From Apiotrichum sp. Y4204 (taxonomy: Eukaryota > Basidiomycota > Tremellomycetes > Trichosporonales > Trichosporonaceae), in the NCBI GenBank assembly GCA_025531455.1, contig JAMYHL010000056.1, positions 186,001 to 250,000 on the forward strand: DNA of 64,000 bases, given 5' to 3'. Both the position numbers and the translations under genes were made by a program. Below the pieces are notes generated by a model, which had not been told where the DNA came from, did not search any database, and saw only the letters and a program-made list of their open reading frames with translations. Below are positions 20,369 through 28,809 of the stretch, in pieces (within the stretch, counting starts at the first letter, position 1; every line of letters begins with the position of its first letter).

Positions 20369-23185
20369 ATGGGTGGTAACACATTCAAGACCCCCGCCGC
20401 GCGTCTCACGAGCGCGGAGCACACGGCGCTCACTTCATACGTGCGCTCTCGCCTCAAAAACGTTCTGGATCCCATCGCCGCCGTTCCCTATCTGGCCAGC
20501 AAGAGTTCACACGGCGACCTCGACCTTGTCTGCGGCTGGAACGGCATCGGCACCGCACCTGGAAAGGGCGGTTCTGCGGGCGACGTGGGCGACGCTGCTC
20601 CTGAGGGTACCGATCTTTTGAAAGCCGATATCACGCTCGATTCGCCCACGGAGGAGGTCGACCGCTGGTGCACAGCACTCGCTGCAGCGCTTGGCGGAAC
20701 CCGGTGGTTGCGCTCGGGTCAAGAGCTCAGCGTCGCTGTCCCCGTCGGAGTGCTTGATGCATGCGAGCTCCGGGACGCAGACGAAATTCCCGAATCACCC
20801 TCACTCGTCGCAGTCACAGAAGTCACTGAAGCGATCGCCGGACCGGGTGCGACAGACGAGTCCTGTGTGACCTTGGCTAGCACTGTCCATACGAGGGCGA
20901 CGATCAACAACGACGAAACTGTCTCCAACACGTCCTCTGGTACGATTCCACCCCCATCGACTCCCTTCAAGACGCCAGGATCTCCAACTCCGGGAGATCA
21001 TGACGATGCTGCAAGCGCTCCACCGACCTCTTCTCCACAGACCGAGACCTCCAGTCCTCTCGCGGCTCCACAGAACCATGCGCCTTTCTACCAGGTTGAT
21101 CTTATACTCTGTCCCTCCACGGCCGTGCCCTTCGCAGCCTTTTCCCAGTCGTACGGAATGATGGGCCTTCTCTTCTCGCACTATGTCCGCCGCGCTACCG
21201 GCCTGCATGGTGTGTGTCTTCAGATGCCGTGTGTCATCCTCCGCACGCGCCCCTTCACATCATACAAGAAAATCGATGTGATGCTCAGCACCGATCCAGA
21301 TGCGGTGTGTGAGTGGCTTGGCCTCGACTATGGTGCTTGGAAACACACGACATATGCGACGCCTCAAGATCTTTTTCGCTGGCTCGCGAGCGTCCGCCCC
21401 GGATCTCGCGGTGAGCTCGCGCTCAAGCTATTGGCAAACCGTGGACCCAGTAGCCGCAGCAAGAGCCATCGTATGGTCATCGTGGACGAATTCGGCGCGT
21501 GGCTCCGTAGTAACGGCTGGGAGAAGCCCGACGACAGATCCGAAGTTCTGAAAGACGAAGGGGATGACGTCAAGAGCAACAAGACGCATTCTCCGTCAAT
21601 GTCGCGTTCATCGACGAGCACGACCGCGTCATCCACCAGTGGTAACGCGAGCAACCAGTCTGACTCCGGTCCGGCGCCCCTGACAAATGCGGAGAAGGCG
21701 GTTCTGGAGTACTGGGGCAAGATGGATTCCTATAACGCCCAGGTGGACAAGCTGATCCGCGAGCGTGACCTCCTTGCGCAGCAGATGAGTGAGCGCAGTG
21801 AGCGCCGCAAAGGCGAGAAGGCGAGGCAAGAGCAGCAGATTTCTGGCGAAGAAACGGTTGCCAACACGACCGGCGATAGCGCCCCAGCGTCACATGCAGC
21901 TGAAGCCACTCTTGCCGCCGAGTCAGCGTTTTCTGTAAAGAGGACGGGTGAAGCAGACTTGATTGTCTTGACCCTACCTTCTACGCAAGATACGAACATT
22001 GAAGAACTCGACGATATCGTCCTCAACACTCCGGCGGGGCCAAACTCGACCGATAACAGCGCCACCCCCTCGAGTCCTCAACACGACGCGACCCGACTTG
22101 TCCAGGATTCAGTGGACATGACGGCCATGACGGAGGAGACCCCCGCCCTCGGAGATAAAGCTTCTAGGGAAGTCGAAGCAACTCCGGTTCCATCGCCTGC
22201 CCACATCCCTCCTGAGAGGCAGAGCGTTGTCGATGAAGCGACCTGCAACGCTATTGTCGATTCACGTATTGGAGGTGTGATTGCGCCCGTCATGGCAAGC
22301 ACTCCCCCACTGGTTGTGGAGTCGACGCCCGATATCGTGGAAGACTGCCCCACCAACGACTTTGACCTTAACGCTGAGTCTCCGAACACCCCAGTCTCGC
22401 CTGTCAAGCCCGCAAGCCCGCAGAACGACCATGTCAATGTTGAGGCTACGGAGCCTGGAGTGCCCGATGACATTCCTCCTGTGGTCGAAGTCGTTCCGGT
22501 TTCCGTTGACGAAGCTGCTCCTCAAACCGCTATCAACAACTCTCTTGATGTGGGGGTCGTGTCTATCCACAAAACAGCTCCCTTGCTGCCACCTACGCCT
22601 TCAAGCGGCCCTCGAGACGCCGTCGTTGTTCAAGACGCTCCACACGTTACGTCCATTGCCGATGGTCCTGCGCCTCCCGCGGAGGTGGACTCCTACCCGA
22701 CTAAACCGCTGCCTCACTCGCCAGAGACCCCTACTGTTGAGGCCCCCACTTCCGTTCAGACTGTTGGCGCAGACGCACCGGACGTGCTCCGCACCGGCCG
22801 CGTTGGATCTGGCGCGGATAGCGTTCCAGTCTCCGGTATTCCCGCGTCTTGCACAGAAGACACTACCCCTGATCCAGAGGGATCTGCCGCTCACCCTCAA
22901 GAATCCCCAGCTCCGCCCATGATCGGACAGGAAGCAACTACCCATCAACAGGATCAGCAGGAAGTGATCGGCCAGGTCGCGGAACGGACCTCTGGATCCT
23001 CGTCAGACCCCCTGTCCCAGACCCCGAATGCGACTCCCGAGTCCTACGGGTCTCCCAAGGACAACAAAGCTGTCGCCTCGGCCCGCAGCCCCGCGCGTCA
23101 GGCCTTGGAGACCAAGTGGTCTATTGTTGGCAAGAAGGACAAAGGCAAGGGGGCGGGAAAGAGGGACAGCTGCGTGATCGCCTAG
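20369..23185 (+). CDS. 938-aa protein with nucleotidyltransferase-like motif and C-terminal CaaX box CVIA
   Basis: Single uninterrupted exon, unusual here. Residues 1-370 look folded. SSHGDLDLVCGW (47-57) followed by QVDLIL (VD at 243-244) recalls the [D/E]xD ... D metal-binding pattern of polymerase-beta-like nucleotidyltransferases, but the usual GS helix-cap is absent (ASKSSHGDLD), so function is uncertain. The intervening 70-240 is partly Ser/Thr/Pro-rich. Conserved-looking SYKKIDVMLSTDPDAVCEWLGLDY and a basic SRSKSHRMVIVDEFGAWLRS follow. A short Glu/Arg/Gln coiled coil lies near 455-495. Residues 500-910 are acidic, Pro/Thr/Val-rich and disordered. The end is KKDKGKGAGKRDSCVIA: a polybasic stretch plus a perfect CaaX motif, predicting farnesylation and membrane attachment. 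The start ATG at 20369 follows a TATA-like element. No family was recognised with confidence. Confidence 0.55.
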   Translation: MGGNTFKTPAARLTSAEHTALTSYVRSRLKNVLDPIAAVPYLASKSSHGDLDLVCGWNGIGTAPGKGGSAGDVGDAAPEGTDLLKADITLDSPTEEVDRWCTALAAALGGTRWLRSGQELSVAVPVGVLDACELRDADEIPESPSLVAVTEVTEAIAGPGATDESCVTLASTVHTRATINNDETVSNTSSGTIPPPSTPFKTPGSPTPGDHDDAASAPPTSSPQTETSSPLAAPQNHAPFYQVDLILCPSTAVPFAAFSQSYGMMGLLFSHYVRRATGLHGVCLQMPCVILRTRPFTSYKKIDVMLSTDPDAVCEWLGLDYGAWKHTTYATPQDLFRWLASVRPGSRGELALKLLANRGPSSRSKSHRMVIVDEFGAWLRSNGWEKPDDRSEVLKDEGDDVKSNKTHSPSMSRSSTSTTASSTSGNASNQSDSGPAPLTNAEKAVLEYWGKMDSYNAQVDKLIRERDLLAQQMSERSERRKGEKARQEQQISGEETVANTTGDSAPASHAAEATLAAESAFSVKRTGEADLIVLTLPSTQDTNIEELDDIVLNTPAGPNSTDNSATPSSPQHDATRLVQDSVDMTAMTEETPALGDKASREVEATPVPSPAHIPPERQSVVDEATCNAIVDSRIGGVIAPVMASTPPLVVESTPDIVEDCPTNDFDLNAESPNTPVSPVKPASPQNDHVNVEATEPGVPDDIPPVVEVVPVSVDEAAPQTAINNSLDVGVVSIHKTAPLLPPTPSSGPRDAVVVQDAPHVTSIADGPAPPAEVDSYPTKPLPHSPETPTVEAPTSVQTVGADAPDVLRTGRVGSGADSVPVSGIPASCTEDTTPDPEGSAAHPQESPAPPMIGQEATTHQQDQQEVIGQVAERTSGSSSDPLSQTPNATPESYGSPKDNKAVASARSPARQALETKWSIVGKKDKGKGAGKRDSCVIA

Positions 23186-23532
23186 CTTGAAAAGCGTCTT
23201 TTCAGCGGGGGCTTGGTCGATCGTCGATGGCCCCCGACTACTGTATCTTCGAGCTACCTGCCCAACGCTCGGACCCCCAGATCCGATAATACTATTCGAG
23301 AATCAATATCATCAACATCTGCCCTTCAGCTTTCAGCAGTGTGCACCAGCGCTGCGAACCTGTACCATGATACTACTATACATATGCGTTATGAATGTCT
23401 GTGAACTAAACTGAACAGTGTTGCCCTTGTCGCGTCGCTCTTTCTGAAGGCGAAAGGCGCTTTTTACCCAAGCAAGGTTAATCTACGAGCAAACAGGACA
23501 GCTACACCTATACTGTCATTTTGCGGCGGTCT
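23186..23532. other. Convergent 3' region
   Basis: 347 bp between the stop of the CVIA-tailed gene (plus) and the stop of the C2H2 gene (minus). Probably holds both terminators; nothing distinct was seen. Confidence 0.6.
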
Positions 23533-24270
23533 CTATTTCTCGCTCATTCCCCAACTGAAACCACTAGCAGAGATCCTCCTCGCCGGTGTGCCCGCGGCAC
23601 CTGATGCAGCCGAGCCGAACGCTATCTGTATGTTGGCCGGAGAGCCGTTGTTGCCCGTACTTGTAGTTCGTTGCGACGAAGGTGTGCCCGACGGCGGGGG
23701 TATCGCCTGGGTCGCGAAGACGCCTCGTGCGGGAGAGACGTGTTGGGCCGATGAATCGGTCGATGGATGCTGAGACGCTGAAAGGTCTTCCGGCTCGCGG
23801 TTGGTGGGTTGCTGCGAATCAGGAGGCACCTGAGAGAGCGGAGTGGATTGCACGGGGTAGGACGAGGTAACAGGCGACGGGGAGCGCAGGAATGCATCAT
23901 AATCGACACCGACCGCCTCATCCCCGAGGATGCCCGTGCTGCCTAGCGGCGCGCCAGGCAGACCTAGCTCCTGTGTGTATTGGAATGAGGCAGGGAGAGA
24001 GGGAACCGCAAACGATGGGTCCGAGGATCGGTTCGAAGAAGATGTGGTGATGGCGGTCATGTTGATCGAGACATTGGCCGGAATGGACAGATCCGAGATA
24101 TCGGCTACCGTTTCCCACCCACCGTCCTCACGACGGCGGCGCTTATGCGCCGGCACGTAGACCGCCCTCTCGGTTGGAATGTGGTCGTTTACGAAGTGGT
24201 CGCGCAGCGATGAGACGGAGTTGAAAATGCGTGGGCAGAAGTCCCAGCGACAGTAGAAGGTTTGGGACAT
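23533..24270 (-). CDS. Single C2H2 zinc-finger protein, 245 aa
   Basis: Single exon. An N-terminal finger C-x4-C-x12-H-x4-H (CRWDFCPRIFNSVSSLRDHFVNDH, residues 7-30) is followed at once by a basic HKRRRRED patch that could be a nuclear signal or DNA contact, and by GGWETVADISDLS. The remaining 190 residues are Ser/Pro/Thr-rich and disordered, ending in RRISASGFSWGMSEK. One finger with four residues between the Cys pair is more often found in U1-like, splicing or ubiquitin-related proteins, or in degenerate DNA-binding fingers, than in classic tandem-finger factors, so a DNA-binding role is only a guess. The gene shares a 490-bp divergent promoter with VPS25. Confidence 0.72.
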   Translation of the reverse strand: MSQTFYCRWDFCPRIFNSVSSLRDHFVNDHIPTERAVYVPAHKRRRREDGGWETVADISDLSIPANVSINMTAITTSSSNRSSDPSFAVPSLPASFQYTQELGLPGAPLGSTGILGDEAVGVDYDAFLRSPSPVTSSYPVQSTPLSQVPPDSQQPTNREPEDLSASQHPSTDSSAQHVSPARGVFATQAIPPPSGTPSSQRTTSTGNNGSPANIQIAFGSAASGAAGTPARRISASGFSWGMSEK

Positions 24271-24760
24271 GGCGCTGAATCAGAGCCCTGTCGAGGGATC
24301 GGACTCGAGGGCGATGAAAGGGGAACAAGCCAGACGATCGGGTATACTTTGAAGTCTCGTCCAGGAGCTCTTCGGAAGCTCTGAAAGACTAGGTCGTTGT
24401 CGTTGGGAGGATATGGGCAACGTTCAATACCAGATCCCCGAACGTTTCTCGGTGCCAAGATGGGTGGTGTGGTTGGCGTTAATTCGAGGATTAACGTGGG
24501 GTTTGACTTTGTGCATACATGTACATATGTACGGTACGCATGTGTCGGACAGGAGCGTGAAGTTCGGTTGGGTTCGCGAGTCTGTGTCCTCATCCACGGA
24601 GATGTATGCATACTCCGCTCGTAACGTGTCGTCATCTATGAGGTACGAGGTGTAAAGGCTCGTCAGGCCTAAACCTGGCTGTTGTGACCGTCAAATGCTT
24701 TATCCCAACTTTGCGACCACTCCATCACTCCGGTCACTCCAATCGCAGTCCTCCATCGCC
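24271..24760. other. Divergent promoter, C2H2 protein / VPS25
   Basis: 490 bp. Contains an alternating purine-pyrimidine stretch around 24512-24545 (words such as GTGCATACATGTACATATGTACGG). No TATA box could be assigned with confidence. Confidence 0.5.
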
Positions 24761-25684
24761 ATGTCTACACCCAAGACGGTGTTGAAACCGACAACGTCGC
24801 CAAGTGGCTTTGTTTTTCCCGCAATATGGTCGTTTCCCCCTTTCTTCACGTGAGTAAGAGCGTCGGCTTACGATCGTCTCTGGTCCTCAACCCGATTTCT
24901 CAACTTGGATTTGTGGACTGATGATAAGGCTTCAGCCGAATCCGACAACACATGCACATCAGCTCAAACTCTGGTCAGAACTCATTCTCACCTGGGCGCG
25001 AAATGAACGTGTGTTTACTGTCAATACCGATAGTAACGATGCGGGAGAAGTGTTTTATAACAAGGCAATTGGCCGTGAGTACAGGTAGCTGACCTTCTTT
25101 GTCTGAACCATGTGGGCGGTAATGAAGACTGCGAGCGGCAGCCCATTCTTATTTATCCCCCTATTGCTTTACTAATGTCAGGACGGCTTCTTCCGCTAGC
25201 CCTCAAGGAGGTTATGGGACATATGGTGCATGAAGGTGCGTTGCGTCCGTCTTCACAAAGCCGCTCGTTGTTCGGAGTCATAGTCTAGCCCATCAAGCTA
25301 ACTTTGCAGGGACTGCGTCACCTGACCCACCGAAACAGAATACGAGCTATCTGTTATACTGGCGGAAACCTGACGAGTGGGGCCAAATCATCTATGACTG
25401 GGTGAGTCACGAACTGGTGATATCCGACACTATGAACACACGTTAACCACCAGGTATCAGACAACGGGCTAGTGGGAACGATCATGACCTTTTACGAGAT
25501 TACCGATGGCGATTTAAGCCATACAACAGGTGTGACGGAGCTCGTTCGCGGGTTACATTTCTGACATTCAGATTTCCGGAGCTTGCCCGACGCTCTTCTT
25601 CGCCGTGCCCTTGATATGCTGGTCAAACGTGGGAAAGCACAGGTTCTTAGAGATGGTGAAGGTGATGGCGTAAGGTTCCTATAG
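24761..25684 (+). CDS. VPS25: ESCRT-II complex subunit VPS25
   Basis: ESCRT-II subunit acting at endosomes to sort ubiquitinated membrane proteins into multivesicular bodies; two VPS25 copies join VPS22 and VPS36 and recruit ESCRT-III. Six exons: 24761-24849, 24929-25074, 25182-25235, 25310-25401, 25454-25529, 25572-25684; 189 aa (human 176). The N-terminal WSFPPFFTLQPN is the conserved PPF motif contacting VPS22/VPS36. QLKLWSELILTWAR begins the first winged helix. SYLLYWRKPDEWGQIIYDWV and FTL-like TFYEITDGD followed by LLRRALDMLVKRGKAQVL...GVRFL complete the second winged helix and the conserved C-terminus. Introns are 42-107 nt. The gene converges on the DNAJC17-like gene with 282 bp between stops. 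Confidence 0.95.
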
Positions 25685-25966
25685 TCGGATACACGCGTGG
25701 AGAGTCTGAGTTGTCGTACTTCCTTGTCTGCACACTGGGCTCGCGAGTTTTTGGGAGGAAGGCATCCAGGGTGCGGAAAGCCAAGACCGAGTCTGTTATT
25801 ATGTACTGTATTTGTACAATGTTAACGTGCATTGGGACCACGTCTAATGGGCAGTGATAGCAGCGGATCCTTGAACCACGATCAATCCGCGTGAAGAAAT
25901 GGAGCATACTCCGAGTGCCGCAAGGAGAACAATGAACAAGCTCACTTTACATAACGGTACAACATT

Positions 25967-27148
25967 CTATGCTGCTTCCTCCTCCTCCTGCCTCCTTATC
26001 TGTTCTTCTAACCTTTCCCTTTCCTTTTGGCGCATCCGAAGGAGAGTTGCGCTTTCGAATGCCGACTTAAGAGCTGTTTCTTCAGATGACTTGGAGCCAA
26101 AGTCAGGCACAGAGAAAAACGATGGCGCGGACGACAAGTTGCAGGACGCGAACGGGGTCGACGCAAAAGCCGGACGACTCTCGGCAGAGGCCACGGACGG
26201 CGGAGTGGACGCAGGCGGGCCGGATGGTGGGGGTGGAGCTGCACTGGTTGGGGGTTGCTCAGAGGGGGAAGCATACTTTTCCGCCCACGCAAGCCACTCA
26301 GGCTCCCCCTGCGCCCACTTAGCCTTCGCGCCCTTCTCGATTGGGACTCCTCGCTCAGCGTGATCACGGGAATTGTCGCGAAGGCATGCCCAGCATCCAC
26401 CCCAATTCCCTGGGGCAAACTCAACGACGGCGCGCGGTCCACGAGCCTTCTGACCTTCCTTCATCTTGGCGGGAAGGATAACGATGTCGGACACGGCACC
26501 GTAGCGTACGAGAGTGGACGCAAGCGCTTCTTCGGTTCCAAGCAAAGTATTTGGGGAGAGCTGAATAGTGAGAGTAAGATCTAAGGGACCGATGGGCGGC
26601 GGTTTTGGCTTTGCTGTCGCAGTCTCTCGCACTTGAGGTTCCGGTGCCTGTTTGGCAGCCGCCGCAGCTGTGGCACGCAAGCGGGCTTCCTCGACCATCC
26701 TTCGACCGGCATCACGAACGGCTTCCTCGTCGGCTGCTGCTCTTCGGTGTTTGACGGCCTCAGTACGAGCGCGTTTTGCTTCCTCTTCTCTCCGCATGAG
26801 GTCCTCCACGCCCGCTTTTCGCTTCGCGTCCATCTCGGCACGGCGAGCGGCCGCGGCCCGGCTCTGCTGCAACTTCGTGTCGATGAAGTTGCGCTTTGCG
26901 GGGTCGGTGAGGATCGCCAGAGAGAGCGATATAATGTGGAAATTTGCGGCCGCCTCCGGCCCAGCGTGCTATCGGTCAGCACAGTGTGGCAGTACGGCAG
27001 GAAGGAGATATTCACGTACCTTGTCTGGATGGCATGTCAATGCTTTTTTCCTATACGCCTTTTTGATCTCCTTCTCCGTTGCCGAAGACTCGATACCCAG
27101 GGCATCATACGGGTCGATCTCGCGCTCCTCCTCCGTAAGAAGCGCCAT
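25967..27148 (-). CDS. J-domain protein of the DNAJC17/Cwf23 family, with C-terminal RRM
   Basis: Hsp40 co-chaperone of a family associated with the spliceosome. Exons (minus): 27148-27020 and 26968-25967; 376 aa; the 51-nt intron lies just after the HPD motif ([16 protein letters not shown]). Domains: J domain at residues 1-75 ([42 protein letters not shown]); a charged Ala/Arg/Glu-rich helix around 80-170; then an RRM-like module (LDLTLTIQL ... [12 protein letters not shown] ... RAVVEFA) and a Pro/Ser-rich linker with a final helical segment. This J-helix-RRM order is the DNAJC17 signature. Translation starts at the ATG at 27148, which has A at -3 and G at +4; the open frame extends upstream only through non-ATG codons. 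It shares a 547-bp divergent promoter with the BolA gene. Confidence 0.87.
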
Positions 27149-27695
27149 TGTGACGGATGGTGAAAACGACAACGATGAACGGCGATGGTGTTATGACAAT
27201 GATAACTGCCAAAGTGAATTAGGGAAGGACAAGATGGTTGGCGGTTTTGCCACCCGATGTGCTCACAAGTATGTGACGTGTCATTTCTGTGGGGTACGTT
27301 TGTGTTATATGGTCACGTGATGTTAGAGTGAATCAGGTGCGAAGGCCATGCGAGGCCATGCGAGATGGGCATTAATCGTATAATCGTGTCCGTGATTGGT
27401 CCGAGCCGGCACGAGTCCGCGAGTCCGGAATCTGATAACAGCCCATGGTCAAGAGCTAAGAGGCCAAGATTCCACTCCTGAGCTCGCCGATGCACCGGTC
27501 CGCGCCATCTTCAGGCATTCTGCATGTTGCACAACCATCTTCGTCTCGAACATTTCGTCTGTTGCTCAACGTCCCTGTTTCAGTCCCCGTCGCCACTCAT
27601 CAAGTTGAGCTCAGTCTTTTCGCATCTCGGCGACTCCATTGCAACAACGCTGGGATCAGATCGCCCCGATTGTGTTTAGTTCAGCAGCTTGGCAA
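27149..27695. other. Divergent promoter, DNAJC17-like / BolA
   Basis: 547 bp. Carries the iron-GATA consensus site listed separately, a duplicated GCGAGGCCATGCGAGATGG-like stretch near 27345-27368, and the two leaders. No gene fits inside. Confidence 0.6.
27430..27438 (+). promoter_or_regulatory. Iron-GATA consensus site ATCTGATAA
   Basis: An exact match to the extended fungal iron-regulator site 5'-ATCWGATAA-3' bound by the SRE/SreA/Urbs1/Cir1 family, 258 bp upstream of the BolA ATG. Occupancy is not shown. A second exact copy lies at 43835-43843 in a gene-free block. Confidence 0.5.
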
Positions 27696-28809
27696 ATGCT
27701 TTCCCAGCGTCCCCCTTCCCTGCTCAAGCGCTTCTGGCTCCACAGCCTCCGCCGCCCCGCTACCGCGCCTATCGTCACCGCTCCTCCGACGACTACTTTG
27801 CGAATGGCTTCCACAGCTTCTTCGGAGTCGACCGGACGCACTCCAGTTCGCATCCCTGGCCCCCTCGAGACGGCTATGCAGCAGAAGGTGAGCATGACTC
27901 TCGCTCAGATTTGGAGAAGGTCTGGGTTGTTTTGCAGAGTGATGGGCAGTTGAGTGGACGCCACCCGTAAGCATCCAGCCGTTATTTGCAGTGGGGCATC
28001 GTGAGCGCAAAGGCGCAACATCTGTGCCACCCAGGACTCCCCACCGCTGCTCTATTAGTGGTGCACACCTAGTCATCAAGTATGGCGGTGCGGTCGATGT
28101 TTGCCACACGGGCATTTGATACTTGGTCAGCTTGTCGGTTACGGGTTGCACCGTGTTAAGGTGTTGCGCTCATCGCGATCGCTGTTCGAAATTCAAGCCC
28201 TTAAGACAGGAGGTTGTGCTAATGACTCTCAGCTCATTGAGGCATTCAAGCCAACCCTGATTCGTATCTCGAACGACTCCAGCAAACACTCTCACCATGC
28301 CCCGATGCGCGCCATCGGTGGAGGATCGGGTGAAACCCGTAAGTCGTTGCAACAGACTACTTGATTTGCTGTCGAAACAATACTGATGTCGCGATAATCT
28401 GATTTACTGTCCTCGACTCCGTGTTCTGAATATCGTGTGTCACTCATCATCGGTTCTCGCATCTGTCGGTTATCGATTTTCGTGGGTGCGATCTCTCACA
28501 ACTAAATGCCGCACTCTCGACCATTTCGGCCATGCATTCTGGTTTGTTGTGCCATTACGAACCTCTCATCGTTGAAGGCACTTTTCCGGATTAACGGACG
28601 CGTCGACATCTCCCGTGCTGCGAAACCAACGGCTACATTACACAGACTTCGCTGTTGCCATTGTGTCGGAGGAGTTTGCGGGGAAGACCCAGATCGCCCG
28701 TCACCGTCTTGTCAACGGCCTGCTGAAGGACGAGTTTGACGCCGGGCTTCACGCTCTGAGCCTTCGCCTGAAGACACCCCAAGAGTGGGAGAAGGGTGAA
28801 AGGGCATAG
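27696..28809 (+). CDS. BolA family protein, probably mitochondrial
   Basis: BolA proteins pair with monothiol glutaredoxins in Fe-S cluster trafficking. Exons: 27696-27887, 28233-28338, 28646-28809; 153 aa. The N-terminal 40 residues are rich in Arg, Leu and Ser with no acidic residue (MLSQRPPSLLKRFWLHSLRR), as in a mitochondrial presequence. The BolA fold follows: MQQKLIEAFKPTLIRISNDSSKHSHH, the invariant loop MRAIGGGSGETHF, then VSEEFAGKTQIARHRLVNGLL and the terminal HALSLRLKTPQEW. Helix residues RHRLVN and the conserved His are intact. The two introns are unusually long for this window (345 and 307 nt), yet both junctions restore the family alignment exactly. With the leader this matches Bol1/Bol3-type more than the cytosolic Fra2 type; which one is not resolved. 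Confidence 0.9.

Noticed and set aside
20369..23185. Reading the CVIA-tailed gene as a mating pheromone precursor
   Set aside because: Pheromone precursors are very short; only the last four residues agree, so prenylation of a large protein is the better reading.
27149..27172. Upstream extension of the J-domain protein (extra residues before MALLTEE)
   Set aside because: The extension starts at TTG; the ATG at 27148 has a strong context and matches the family N-terminus.
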